Of a DNA stretch of 64,000 nt, positions 28,806 through 38,462 are shown piece by piece. Position numbers and translations under genes: made by a program. The notes beneath the pieces are model-generated. The model made no database searches. It saw only the letters and a program-made list of their open reading frames with translations, and was not told where the DNA came from. Source of the DNA: Pseudoalteromonas xiamenensis (GTDB lineage Bacteria; Pseudomonadota; Gammaproteobacteria; Enterobacterales; Alteromonadaceae); NCBI RefSeq assembly GCF_030994125.1, contig NZ_CP099917.1:2456001-2520000 (forward strand), in the 5' to 3' direction. The first letter of the stretch is position 1. Every line of letters starts with the position of its first letter.

Positions 28806-29223
28806 GCCCTTGAAGCGTTACTATCAGTTTTCGCACGCCACCATTATCGCGGTGTTCGCCGAGGTAAACTCCTTGCCAAGTTCCCATTTGCAACCGTCCA
28901 GCCTCTACAGGAATAGTCAAAGAAACGCCTAGAATGCTCGATTTGATGTGGGCGGGCATGTCGTCATCTCCTTCGTAGTCATGACGATAATACGATTGGC
29001 GCTCGGGAACAAACTGATTAAAATGGCTTTCCAAGTCCATACGCACCGTGGGGTCGGCATTTTCGTTGATGGTTAGACTCGCAGATGTGTGCTGCAGAAA
29101 AAGATGCAGGAGCCCGATAGAGCACTGTGACAGTTCAGGTATCGCATTAACTATTTCAGTGTCTATTAAATGAAAACCCCGAGAACGGGGTTTCAACGAG
29201 AGCGATTTTCTTACCCAAATCAT
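28801..29223 (-). CDS. yjbQ: YjbQ family protein (UPF0047)
   Basis: 140 residues. [18 protein letters not shown], the [16 protein letters not shown] block and LGTWQ-like [12 protein letters not shown] are the YjbQ hallmarks, including conserved His residues. Members have a weak thiamine-phosphate synthase activity; their real role is unsettled. This copy is far from the thi operon and overlaps cheX by 4 nt (ATGA), so it is translationally coupled to a chemotaxis-type protein. Confidence 0.93.
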   Translation of the reverse strand: MIWVRKSLSLKPRSRGFHLIDTEIVNAIPELSQCSIGLLHLFLQHTSASLTINENADPTVRMDLESHFNQFVPERQSYYRHDYEGDDDMPAHIKSSILGVSLTIPVEAGRLQMGTWQGVYLGEHRDNGGVRKLIVTLQGQ

Positions 29224-29687
29224 AATTTATCGAAACTAACCTCGATATTGGCATTACCGTCAGGTGAAGTGAATGGCATGATGATTTTCGGACCTTCACA
29301 TTTATGTGTAATAGTGTGCCCAGGACCGGATACAACAATCGGTGTAGCCATATCAAAGTCATAGCCTTTTTCGCCCAACAAATTCTTTGCGCCACCAGTC
29401 ACCATGTTAGTGATTTCACCGACCATATCGGTGACTTCTTCATTTATTTTGTCTGGGCGTTCACCCAACATACGTTCCATAATGGCAAGCGCTAAACTTG
29501 CATCAAACGTAATTGAAAACGATCCCTTGGTTTGTGGGCCAACCATTCCTATAAGACCAGAAACATCACCGCGAGCCACTTCATCTTTCTTGATTTTTGG
29601 CTTACCTGGTGTCAATTCTGTTTGTGCCATAGTGGCTAAAACATTGATAAGAGAGGATAAAAAAGGGTTGATGAATTCTACATTCAT
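29220..29687 (-). CDS. CheX-family protein, CheY-P phosphatase-like
   Basis: 155 residues. The EITN sequence (Glu91-Asn94), within [20 protein letters not shown], matches the ExxN catalytic motif of CheC/CheX/FliY phosphatases, which remove phosphate from CheY. The N-terminus [16 protein letters not shown] is the usual CheX start. No other chemotaxis gene is nearby; coupling to yjbQ is unexplained. Confidence 0.88.
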   Translation of the reverse strand: MNVEFINPFLSSLINVLATMAQTELTPGKPKIKKDEVARGDVSGLIGMVGPQTKGSFSITFDASLALAIMERMLGERPDKINEEVTDMVGEITNMVTGGAKNLLGEKGYDFDMATPIVVSGPGHTITHKCEGPKIIMPFTSPDGNANIEVSFDKL

Positions 29688-29763
29688 TGTATTTTTTCCC
29701 TTACAAAAATTTCAAAATAGCAATGCTCATTCTTAAGTGTAGTGCTGATTTGATTTCCTGCAT

Positions 29764-30198
29764 TTAATCTTTGCACTTTTCACAACGCCCATGAGCTTCA
29801 ATGGTTTGCGCCGAAACAACAAAGCCATGTTCTGCCGCTAACGCGTTTAACTCATGCGATAAAACGCTTGAATGCAGCTCGTCCACTTGACCACATTTGT
29901 CACAAATGAGCAACTGCACGGGATGGTGGTGATCAAAATGTTGGCACAGCATAAACGCATTTGTGCTTTCTATTTTATGGATAAACCCCAATTCAGCAAG
30001 AAAATCTAACGCACGGTAAACCGTCGCAGGTTTTGCGCTGGTTTCAGTCACTTTGAGCTCTTCCAACAAATCATAGGCACCTACACCGCCTTGTTTACTG
30101 GCTAAGAGTCGAAAAACTTTTTCACGAATAGGGGTAAAACGCGCACCACGGTTATCGCAAACTTGTTTTGCCTTGCCTACCAACAATTCTACATTCAT
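29764..30198 (-). CDS. zur: Zinc uptake regulator Zur (Fur family)
   Basis: 144 residues from ATG 30198 (AGGA 9 nt upstream); a GTG at 30204 would add two residues. Winged-helix domain RGARFTPIREKVFRLL... with KPATVYRALDFL as recognition helix, then CQHFDHHHPVQLLICDKCGQ, and a second CxxC, CEKC, at the end. Pairs of CxxC and the histidine-rich linker favour Zur over Fur. It represses zinc uptake genes when zinc is ample; none are adjacent. Confidence 0.92.
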   Translation of the reverse strand: MNVELLVGKAKQVCDNRGARFTPIREKVFRLLASKQGGVGAYDLLEELKVTETSAKPATVYRALDFLAELGFIHKIESTNAFMLCQHFDHHHPVQLLICDKCGQVDELHSSVLSHELNALAAEHGFVVSAQTIEAHGRCEKCKD

Positions 30199-30344
30199 GC
30201 TCACACATCCTTAAACTACTCAACCATACTAACACAATCTAATTAATAGTCTTCATCGTTGATGCGATAATTCATGGCCGTTTTTTTAAACTGAGCACAA
30301 TAATCAGTATGTTGCGTATTTAAAGTAGGTGCAAACAATAACGG

Positions 30345-32813
30345 TTAAGATCCGACATAGAGTGAATGGAAATGTGTGATTAACTCATCGAATACGTTAG
30401 ATGGCATTGGTTTACCAAGATAAAAACCTTGACCAACATCACAGCCAAGTTTGGTTAACAGTTCCATTTGCTCTTCTGTTTCAATTCCTTCCGCGACCAC
30501 TTTTAAACCGAGTCCATGCGCCATACTAATGATGGTATTGACGAGTTGTATGCCTGAATCATGGCCCATGTCCTGCACAAAGGATTTATCGATTTTAAGT
30601 ACATCAAAAGGATATTGTCTCAAGTAGCTCAGAGAAGAGTAACCTGTACCAAAATCATCCATGGCAAGCATAAAACCCAGATCATGCAGTTGGTAAAGCG
30701 TACTCTTTACAGAATCATCACCGCTTAAGAGAAGACCTTCGGTGATTTCAAGTTCAATTTGTACTTTGGGATCCACGTTGTTCGCCATGAATTTCTGTAA
30801 GTCGTGGAGGAGTCTCACGTCTCTAAATTGGCGAGGAGAAAGATTTATCGCGATCCTTAAGGGATACGGTAAATCTTGTTGCCATGTTTGTGCGTTGGCA
30901 AGCGCTTCTCGAAGTACAAATTTACCCAGTTCAATGATGTAGCCATTTTGTTCCGCAACCTCAATAAACTCTGCAGGGGAAATGGGACCCAAGCGGTTGC
31001 TGTTCCAACGTAGTAGCGCTTCCGCACCGATCAACTTTTTGGTCTTCAAGTCGAACTGAGGCTGGAAGAAAACGGAAAACTCGTTTCGTTCCAACGCGCT
31101 TTGCATCATAGATTCGAGCTGTAAACGTCGCGCGAGTATTTCACTCATTTTTTCTGTATAAAACGAGAACGTATTGCGGCCTTGTCGTTTTGAGTTATAC
31201 ATCGCAGAATCTGCTTTACTGAGTAATTCTTGTGGAGAATCCGCGTCATTGGGGTACATGGCAATACCAAGGCTGAGAGATACTGAAAACTCTTTTTGGT
31301 CTATACAAAATGGACTTTGAAATAATTTGACCAAATTGTTTGCAATAGGCACCACATTACTTTGATCTCGTATTGATTTGAGCAAAATGATGAACTCATC
31401 TCCCCCCAGACGCCCGACAGTGTCTTGTTCACGCAGCGCACCTTGTAAGCGTTTTGCGGCATCGATCAGGAGTTTATCCCCAGTTTCATGTCCCGTAGAG
31501 TCATTCACCTTTTTAAAGTCATCTAAATCAATAAACATGACGGCTATCTGACCGCGTGTGCGTTTCGATTCAATGATCATTTGTGACAAGCGCTCTAGGA
31601 CAAGATAACGATTCGGCAAGCCTGTTAAGGAGTCATAAAATGCGTGTTTAAAGATAAGCTCTTCTTGATGCTTGTGCTCGGTAATATCCCTGACGACCAC
31701 CGCAACACTCTCATAGGCTTTTATCGGACTAAGTCTTGCTTCAAAGTGACGAACTTGACCCATGATGTCGAGCTCGTACTGAATCTCAGACAAAGTCTGT
31801 TTTTTAATGCACTCTTTTAATGCCCTTTCGAGTAAGTTTGCGACCGTTAACGGTAAAACCTCAGTCATTTTCTTACCAAGAAAATGACTTGGTGATGTGT
31901 AGAGCGCCTCAGGATTCGCGGTGTGGAACTGGGTAATTGTAGAATCTTGCTTTACGACAAAAAACAGGTCTGGAATGGCATTTAAGAAGCTTTCTAGTAA
32001 CAGTTGTTTCTCATGACTGTTGGTTTTCGCTTGCTTTAAATCACGAACTTGGAGATGAAGCAGTTTAGCCATGGAGTTAAAGTTATTTGCCAGCGAAGCA
32101 AATTCACCGGTGCCATTGATTTCTAACTTGGTGACATCGGTATTTAAGCCAATTAATTGTGTTGCAGAAATTAGCTGCGAAATGGGTTTGAGCACGTAGA
32201 TATGAATAAAATAGGCTAAGAACCCGAGCATTAGACAAATAAAAAATAAAAAGACGAAGCTTTTTTTAATGATTTGTTGCTCGATACGATAGAAGTCTTC
32301 TTGTAAGGTATATTCACCGTAAATAACGCCAACGACAAAGGGCCTAAGCTCATCATTTTTTGGCGTTCTTGCAAAAGGGAAATAGCCGATGAGGCGTTTT
32401 GATTGCGCATCGTAATGAACTGCGGGCTTGTGAACTTTTTGAACTTCTGACAGTGTGGCTTCAGAGAGAGGGTGGGGTAGTGCTTTGATGTCATGGCCAA
32501 TAAACTTGGACTTTGAACTGAATTGAATGACGTGTTGGTCACTAAGGCCCAGCAAAAGCTCAAAATGAGTATCGATGTTACGAAGCTTAAATAGGCGTTC
32601 TACCTCGAGATTTTCCTCTCGTTGCACGTGTCTTTCGATATCGCGTGCCAGACCTGACATCGTGTTCACGAAAGAAAGTTGACTTTGTTGTACCAGATTT
32701 TGTGACTGTTCACTGTAGTTTAGCCAAACAATACTGCTCATCAATGACAATAAAAAGATGAGCATACAAACCGGTAGCCAAACTCGAATTCGTACCGCGT
32801 TAATAATCTTCAC
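30345..32813 (-). CDS. Membrane GGDEF-EAL protein with HAMP and PAS domains
   Basis: 822 residues from GTG 32813, chosen for its upstream GGAG; a longer frame to GTG 32849 has no ribosome site. Layout: TM about 12-31, periplasmic sensor about 32-180, TM (FVFLFFICLMLGFLAYFIHIY), HAMP, PAS (LLESFLNAIPDLFFVV), GGDEF with intact GGDEF, EAL with EALLRW, EITEG, DDFGTGYSS and the later AEGIE. Both halves look catalytically competent, so it may make and break c-di-GMP. It overlaps the end of the substrate-binding lipoprotein gene by 14 nt, suggesting a sensory pair. Confidence 0.9.
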   Translation of the reverse strand: MKIINAVRIRVWLPVCMLIFLLSLMSSIVWLNYSEQSQNLVQQSQLSFVNTMSGLARDIERHVQREENLEVERLFKLRNIDTHFELLLGLSDQHVIQFSSKSKFIGHDIKALPHPLSEATLSEVQKVHKPAVHYDAQSKRLIGYFPFARTPKNDELRPFVVGVIYGEYTLQEDFYRIEQQIIKKSFVFLFFICLMLGFLAYFIHIYVLKPISQLISATQLIGLNTDVTKLEINGTGEFASLANNFNSMAKLLHLQVRDLKQAKTNSHEKQLLLESFLNAIPDLFFVVKQDSTITQFHTANPEALYTSPSHFLGKKMTEVLPLTVANLLERALKECIKKQTLSEIQYELDIMGQVRHFEARLSPIKAYESVAVVVRDITEHKHQEELIFKHAFYDSLTGLPNRYLVLERLSQMIIESKRTRGQIAVMFIDLDDFKKVNDSTGHETGDKLLIDAAKRLQGALREQDTVGRLGGDEFIILLKSIRDQSNVVPIANNLVKLFQSPFCIDQKEFSVSLSLGIAMYPNDADSPQELLSKADSAMYNSKRQGRNTFSFYTEKMSEILARRLQLESMMQSALERNEFSVFFQPQFDLKTKKLIGAEALLRWNSNRLGPISPAEFIEVAEQNGYIIELGKFVLREALANAQTWQQDLPYPLRIAINLSPRQFRDVRLLHDLQKFMANNVDPKVQIELEITEGLLLSGDDSVKSTLYQLHDLGFMLAMDDFGTGYSSLSYLRQYPFDVLKIDKSFVQDMGHDSGIQLVNTIISMAHGLGLKVVAEGIETEEQMELLTKLGCDVGQGFYLGKPMPSNVFDELITHFHSLYVGS

Positions 32814-33771
32814 CCACTCTCTCCAAGAAGGACGCGTCAATAAAATCACTCGTATCTATATTTCGTCGGAGTAATTTGCGTTCTAGCATGATCTTTTTCA
32901 AACCAAGGAGTGTTTGATTGAGTTTAGGTGATGAGCCGCTTATCAGTTGTCGATTATGAGAGTAGTCAGGCAAGATAACGCCACCATATGCTTTCACTAA
33001 TACATCCTTAGGTATTTTCATACTGGCTTCAAGTTGTGTTATGGCTTTTTCAGGGCTTTTCTGGAGGTATTTACGGGCTTGAAAATAGGATTCAAGTAGA
33101 GTTTGTAGCTGCTCAGGTTGATGATCAATGACCTCTTGTGTTGTGACTAACACATCTAGAATCACATTGGGCATGCTCTTGCTACTGTACAGTAATTTCG
33201 CCTCTTGATTCAGTAATTTTGTCTTAACAGGGTCGAAGGTAACGAGGGCATCATATTGGGCGTAACAATCAATGTGAGCATCAAAATTGCAGCTCTGAAT
33301 GTCAACATCTTGGGGGGTTAGATCTGCGGATGCTAAAGCGCTATCAAGCAGTAAAGCGCCAACAGCATTATATTCAACGGCGACTTTTTTCCCTTTTAAT
33401 TCAGCGATGTTCTTTATTTCAGGTTTAGCGAGCAATACATCCGAACCATCTGAGATATCTAATACTAGAATTAGTCGCACATCATAGTTGTCGTCAACGA
33501 TCGTTAAAGCTTCATCCAAGGTCAGCGCCGCGACTTCTATTGAACCCGAACGGAAGGCATGGATCACCTCAGACGCTGACGGCATTTCAATCATCTTAAT
33601 TTTTTGAGGTTCAAATAACCCCATATCATCAGCAAGATATAACGGTGTGTAGCCAATCCAGTTATTTGCAGCAACACGTAGATGAGTTTGATAACTCGGT
33701 TGGCACCCACTCAATATAATGAGGGCAATAAAGAAGAAGCTAACTTTGAAAGCATTCAATGATTGAATCAT
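32800..33771 (-). CDS. Periplasmic substrate-binding lipoprotein (NMT1/TauA-like)
   Basis: 323 residues from ATG 33771; a TTG at 33804 is an alternative. The lipoprotein signal ends in IILSGC. Mature sequence starts LRVAANNWIGYTPLYLADDMGLF, the NMT1/SsuA-type binding fold, with ELKGKKVAVEYNAVGALLL later. No ABC ATPase or permease adjoins it; the next gene is a GGDEF-EAL sensor with overlapping ends. I infer a ligand-binding partner of that sensor, like NspS with MbaA in Vibrio; the ligand is unknown. Confidence 0.82.
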   Translation of the reverse strand: MIQSLNAFKVSFFFIALIILSGCQPSYQTHLRVAANNWIGYTPLYLADDMGLFEPQKIKMIEMPSASEVIHAFRSGSIEVAALTLDEALTIVDDNYDVRLILVLDISDGSDVLLAKPEIKNIAELKGKKVAVEYNAVGALLLDSALASADLTPQDVDIQSCNFDAHIDCYAQYDALVTFDPVKTKLLNQEAKLLYSSKSMPNVILDVLVTTQEVIDHQPEQLQTLLESYFQARKYLQKSPEKAITQLEASMKIPKDVLVKAYGGVILPDYSHNRQLISGSSPKLNQTLLGLKKIMLERKLLRRNIDTSDFIDASFLERVGEDY

Positions 33772-34005
33772 AGATGATGATGGCCTTGGCTTATTCGTTA
33801 ACAAAAGTCTAGTCCAAAATTCTCAAAGCAAAATCACCAACAGGCCGTTTTTTGAGCTAATTCAAGTTTTTGGTCTTTGGTGAAGTCACGAAATGAGAAA
33901 ACCCGCAATTAAACTTACTTTTTACATGGTTAATCTGATTGAGAATGAATATTAATAGCGTTAAATGGGCGGAGAAAGGTAATATGTACGGATGTGTTTT
34001 AGGTA

Positions 34006-36621
34006 ATGAAATTGAGTATGCGCTCTGCAATCTGGTTATCTTCTTGTTATGTCGCCTTTATCTTGCTCTTTGGCTTATGTTTTTTCCAATTGAAAGGTTC
34101 TTTAGAAGAAAATACCTATTTGGAAGTGGATAAATCTCTCGGGAGCTACGCAGCACGGTTACAAGATAGATTTGTCCATATAGATCATATTTTAGATGCA
34201 ACGCAGTCCCACTTACAAAGTACCGACAAGCAACGAGATCTCGATTTATTGTTTGATGCAGAGCACGATCACTTCGCTCCTTTACGCGCCATCGGTTATT
34301 TTACGCTTGATAATCATGGAAACAGCCAGGTGCGTTATCTGGCGGGAGAAGGGGCTATTTTCCCAAAAGGAATCGATTTGCAAGCGCAAACATTGCCAAA
34401 TACCAAGCTCGGGAATAGCAGAGTTATTACATACTTCAATCTCGAAGGTAAGGCTCGCTGGCTTGTGATAAAAAAGCCTATGTTACAACTCCTCGCTGAT
34501 AACGAATTTGTCGTTGCCATCCTTGATGCATCATTGTTTTTAGCTCAGGCTGTCGATGGTTACTCCGATTTAACGAACAATTTAGTTATTTCGTCAGTAC
34601 ACCAGACGCTTTATTTTGAAGGCGACGATGTGTTTTTTACTTCCCATCGTCGAGTTGAGCGACAAGTGCAGTTGGGTAATGGTTCGCTCATTTTAGACTT
34701 GGCGACCGTGATTCGAAAGGACGCAAATTCAGGGTGGGAGAACTACACCTTTCTGGCATTATTTTGCTTTGTCTCTTTTGTGGGCTGGATGTTAGTAACG
34801 TATATACGAACACTCACCCAGCAAAAGGCCATCATCACAAAGGCTGTTACAAACCAAACTGAGAAGCTAAAAAAGGCGAATAAAGCATCTCAAGAGGCCG
34901 CGCGACTTCGAACTGAGGCGTTAGAGCAACAACTCATCGCGGAGCGAAAATACAAAAGCCTTTTCATGCATACTCAAGAAGCGCTCATTGTTGTGGACGC
35001 CGATGGCGTGATTCAAGAATACAACCCTAAATTTGCTGCCCTTTTCTTGGGCGATATGGTGGCAAGTGAAGTAAGACTTGAAACGTGGATGGCGGAAGAC
35101 GTGGACATTCAAATGTGGTTAAGCATAGTCCAAAACGGTGCCGATGTTGGTCAGTGGGAGTGGTTGGCACTTAGTCAAACAAAAGGCAGTTTGTGGGTTA
35201 AACTATCGGGCCAGTGGATAAAGAGCGGTGACGACCGTTTCTTTGAAGGACAGCTCAGTGATATTACCGACCAGATGCTACAACAATCACAATTAAAGTA
35301 TCGAGCTGAGCATGACGACTTAACGGATCTATGGAATCGCTCTTCGCTGTTAAACGCAATCAATCAAGTGTGCCATGAGAATGAACCTGCCAATCACACC
35401 TATGCATTACTTTATCTAAATATTGATCGTTTTAGGCTCGTTAATGACACCTTAGGCCATGATATTGGCGATCAGGTGTTACTTGAATTGTCGAACCGTC
35501 TGCGATACCAATTTGCCGCAAACGGAGAAATTGCACGTTTAGGTTCCGATGAGTTTGCTGTTTTGCTGCCAATGTTGAATTTAACTGAGCCATTAGAAAT
35601 CGAACTTGAGTCTTTTTTAATTGCCATGGCAAGGCCCATGCTATTGCAATTCAATTCACTGCTGGTGAGTGTCAGTATGGGGGTACGCCATTTTAAGCCA
35701 GGCACACCGACCAGTGCTGAAAGGTTGTTGCATGAAGCTGGATTTGCCATGGAAGAAGCTAAAAAACGAGGTAAAAATGGATATTGCGAGTTCACACCAA
35801 CAATGGCGGTATCCAAAACTCGGCGATTGGAAATTGAAAAAGCATTGAGTGATAGGCTCGTTTTCGATCAATTCCACCTTGTCTATCAACCGATATTTGC
35901 TCGCGATGGAATTGAGATAAAGGGGTTTGAGGCACTTGTGCGTTGGCATAGTCCTGTATTAGGCGTCGTAAGTCCTACAGAATTTATTCCTATTGCTGAA
36001 GAAAGCGGCAAGATCCTCGCGTTGGGGGAATGGGTTTGTAAAACAGCTTGCGAGTTTATCGAGCACTCAAACAGGCAAGATTTTTTTGTCAGCCTCAATG
36101 TTGCTCCACTGCAACTTGAACAACCTGGATTTTATCGCTGGTTTATAGCGTTGATGGAAACTCACGGAATAACACCATCACAAATCAAGATTGAGGTGAC
36201 AGAAAGTGCTCTCGTGTCCGCTGACACACAAATGACGGAGTCACTTGAGTTGCTCATTGAATCTGATATTGACGTGTATATTGATGATTTTGGCACAGGT
36301 CACAGTAGTCTTGCGCGGCTTAAATCCTTACCCGCAACCGGCCTTAAAATAGATAAGGCATTTGTTGACGATATGAGTCATTGCACAAAAGCCTATCGGC
36401 TTATAAAAACGATTGCTGCTATTGCGGAGAACTTTCAGCTTACTGTGACAGTTGAAGGCATTGAATCAGAGAGCCAATTCCGCGCGTTAGAACCTTTATA
36501 CCATCATCAACTTCAAGGATTCTTGTTGGGCAAACCCGTGATACACACAGACGCAATTCAACTTATTCGAAGTCAACCAACTTGTGCGCAAGAGCGCACC
36601 ATTGAAATAGAACCCACTTAA
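34006..36621 (+). CDS. Membrane GGDEF-EAL protein with degenerate GGDEF motif
   Basis: 871 residues: TM about 7-27, periplasmic sensor to about 245, TM (TFLALFCFVSFVGWMLVTY), coiled coil, PAS (LFMHTQEALIVVDADG), GGDEF domain reading GSDEF, EAL domain with EALVRW, EVTES, DDFGTGHSS and VEGIE. The second GGDEF glycine is Ser, so synthase activity may be weak, while the EAL residues look intact; I infer mainly phosphodiesterase. It is divergent from the substrate-binding gene, 234 nt away. Confidence 0.88.
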   Translation: MKLSMRSAIWLSSCYVAFILLFGLCFFQLKGSLEENTYLEVDKSLGSYAARLQDRFVHIDHILDATQSHLQSTDKQRDLDLLFDAEHDHFAPLRAIGYFTLDNHGNSQVRYLAGEGAIFPKGIDLQAQTLPNTKLGNSRVITYFNLEGKARWLVIKKPMLQLLADNEFVVAILDASLFLAQAVDGYSDLTNNLVISSVHQTLYFEGDDVFFTSHRRVERQVQLGNGSLILDLATVIRKDANSGWENYTFLALFCFVSFVGWMLVTYIRTLTQQKAIITKAVTNQTEKLKKANKASQEAARLRTEALEQQLIAERKYKSLFMHTQEALIVVDADGVIQEYNPKFAALFLGDMVASEVRLETWMAEDVDIQMWLSIVQNGADVGQWEWLALSQTKGSLWVKLSGQWIKSGDDRFFEGQLSDITDQMLQQSQLKYRAEHDDLTDLWNRSSLLNAINQVCHENEPANHTYALLYLNIDRFRLVNDTLGHDIGDQVLLELSNRLRYQFAANGEIARLGSDEFAVLLPMLNLTEPLEIELESFLIAMARPMLLQFNSLLVSVSMGVRHFKPGTPTSAERLLHEAGFAMEEAKKRGKNGYCEFTPTMAVSKTRRLEIEKALSDRLVFDQFHLVYQPIFARDGIEIKGFEALVRWHSPVLGVVSPTEFIPIAEESGKILALGEWVCKTACEFIEHSNRQDFFVSLNVAPLQLEQPGFYRWFIALMETHGITPSQIKIEVTESALVSADTQMTESLELLIESDIDVYIDDFGTGHSSLARLKSLPATGLKIDKAFVDDMSHCTKAYRLIKTIAAIAENFQLTVTVEGIESESQFRALEPLYHHQLQGFLLGKPVIHTDAIQLIRSQPTCAQERTIEIEPT

Positions 36622-36662
36622 TCAATGAGAAGAGAATGGTGAAGTAGGTTCTCTATTTCAAT
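36601..36662. terminator. Imperfect inverted repeat between GGDEF-EAL and NAT genes
   Basis: The end of the GGDEF-EAL gene (36601-36619) is nearly complementary to 36642-36662: ATTGAAATAG-AACCCACTT against AAGTAGGTTCTCTATTTCAAT, with a 2-nt bulge and one mismatch. It spans the gap between convergent genes and probably terminates both, though no long T-run is seen. Confidence 0.5.
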
Positions 36663-37468
36663 TATTGCGAAAGCATATTCGTTTTGGCTTTGTTGAAGAT
36701 AAACTGACCATCCGTGTTGTTAAGTGACACTAAAAATTGCACCTCGATAACTTGCTTAAGTGCTTCAACAGAGGTTAATGTCTGTTCTTGACTGGTCTTG
36801 GTGGCAACATCATACGTTTTTAAGAGTAAGTTACGCAGCGTATGAATAGTGTGACCTTCATTTCTCGACAGCACTAAATTCTGCACAAACCCTGAAGATG
36901 GATGTTGATGTGAGAAAAAGTGTCCGACATTACAATCGTTTTCATTTGCATGACTGAAATCAGCGCTGTACAAAATGACCTCTTCGGGTTCAATCATTTT
37001 GATTTCAAATTCCTGTTCGTTCCTATCCACCCAATAACGCATTGAGCCGACTTCGACAAAACCGGAGCGTGTAACGTTAATTGGCGCGAGCGGATTTTTA
37101 GAACCAAACCCAACATCCACAACATAACTCTCGTTCCCCAAATGGACTAACGTGATGCGATGCGTTCTAGCATTGTCTTGTGCCCCACTTAGCTTTACGC
37201 GTGCTAGCAACAATTGCACGTCATACCCGAGGTATTTAAGAGCTTCAAAGGCGATTTTGTTGTGCTCGAAACAGTACCCGCCTTGGCGTTTTGCAATTAA
37301 CCTGTCGAGGACCTCATCCAGTTCTAAAGGCAATAAATCGGGTTTCATCGCATTAATGCTACTAAAGCTGTAGTTCATTAAGTGCTTAGCTTGTAATTCT
37401 TGTATTTGCTTTAAGCCTAATGACGTTGTTTCCAAATTTAACGTGTCTAGGTAGGTTTGAATGCTCAT
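36662..37468 (-). CDS. Arylamine N-acetyltransferase
   Basis: 268 residues. The catalytic triad is complete: Cys66 in RQGGYCFEHN, His103 in ARTHRITL and Asp118 in YVVDVGFG. The family moves acetyl from acetyl-CoA to arylamines or hydrazines in the cytoplasm; bacterial roles vary. It is a single gene, convergent with the GGDEF-EAL gene. Confidence 0.93.
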   Translation of the reverse strand: MSIQTYLDTLNLETTSLGLKQIQELQAKHLMNYSFSSINAMKPDLLPLELDEVLDRLIAKRQGGYCFEHNKIAFEALKYLGYDVQLLLARVKLSGAQDNARTHRITLVHLGNESYVVDVGFGSKNPLAPINVTRSGFVEVGSMRYWVDRNEQEFEIKMIEPEEVILYSADFSHANENDCNVGHFFSHQHPSSGFVQNLVLSRNEGHTIHTLRNLLLKTYDVATKTSQEQTLTSVEALKQVIEVQFLVSLNNTDGQFIFNKAKTNMLSQ

Positions 37469-37639
37469 CGTGGTTCTCTCTGATTTGTTATTGATAAGCA
37501 GTTTAAAACCTCAAGTTAAGTTAAGGTCAATATTCAAATACAACTTTTTACCCGTTTTATTTACAAATCGGTTTTGGAGGAAAAGAGGCGAGGGATTACG
37601 CAGATTAAAACAGCGTGTTAGGGGGAGGAGCTAAAATTA

Positions 37640-37676
37640 TTCTAAAAGAGCAATACGACATCGGGTGTCGCATTGC
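37640..37676 (-). terminator. Terminator of the sulfate assimilation operon
   Basis: Minus strand GCAATGCGACA and TGTCGTATTGC form a stem with one mismatch around CCCGA, followed by TCTTTTAG, 16 nt after the cysQ stop. Confidence 0.8.
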
Positions 37677-37691
37677 TTGAGTGCTTGAAAA

Positions 37692-38459
37692 TCACTTAAT
37701 CCGTGACACGACAAAATACGGATTTAAGTAACTGTCTTTTTGGTTGTAGCGAAGTGGAGAACCATCAATATTAGTCACGGTTGCTCCAGCGATAGCAGCG
37801 ACGGCGTGTCCGGCTGCGGTATCCCATTCACTTGTTGGGCCTAATCGAGGGTAAATATCGGCTTCACCTTCCGCAACTAAGCACAACTTCAATGAACTGC
37901 CTTTTGGGACCATGTCCACGTCATCAAATTGAGTCAAAAACTCCGCTAAATCAGGGGAAGGGTGAGAACGAGACCCTACCACTTTAATTACACCTTCATT
38001 AGGCACTTCAGTCACTTTGAGTTCAATTCGAGCTTCGCCAATTTCTTTGAACGCGCCAATTGCTTCGGCGGCTAAATAGCTGACATTGAGAGCAGGCGCA
38101 TGAACTACGCCCAATACGGGGACGCCATTTCTGACAAGGGCGATATTGACCGTAAATTCACCATTTTTCTTGATGAACTCTTTCGTGCCATCAATCGGAT
38201 CGACTAGCCAATACTGACTCCATGTTTGACGTTCAGTCCAACTAATGTCTGCGTTTTCTTCACTTAATACTGGAATGTGAGGTGTCAATTCAGTAAGACG
38301 AGCACTGATAATTTGGTGAGCGGCTATGTCAGCTTCGGTCACTGGACTTTCATCTTGTTTGTAGTCAATCGCGAAGTCTTTCGCATAGATGACCATGATG
38401 GCTTTTCCGGCTTCACGCGAAAGATTTAATACTTCTTCCAGTAGCTCCGTTTGGTTCAT
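37692..38459 (-). CDS. cysQ: 3'(2'),5'-bisphosphate nucleotidase CysQ
   Basis: 255 residues of the inositol-monophosphatase fold. EENADISW, WLVDPIDGTKEFIKKNGEFT and TSEWDTAAGHA are the metal-binding motifs. It hydrolyses PAP (and PAPS) formed during sulfate reduction, preventing toxic build-up. It is the last gene of the operon, 3 nt after cysC. Confidence 0.95.
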   Translation of the reverse strand: MNQTELLEEVLNLSREAGKAIMVIYAKDFAIDYKQDESPVTEADIAAHQIISARLTELTPHIPVLSEENADISWTERQTWSQYWLVDPIDGTKEFIKKNGEFTVNIALVRNGVPVLGVVHAPALNVSYLAAEAIGAFKEIGEARIELKVTEVPNEGVIKVVGSRSHPSPDLAEFLTQFDDVDMVPKGSSLKLCLVAEGEADIYPRLGPTSEWDTAAGHAVAAIAGATVTNIDGSPLRYNQKDSYLNPYFVVSRIK

Positions 38460-38462
38460 GGG

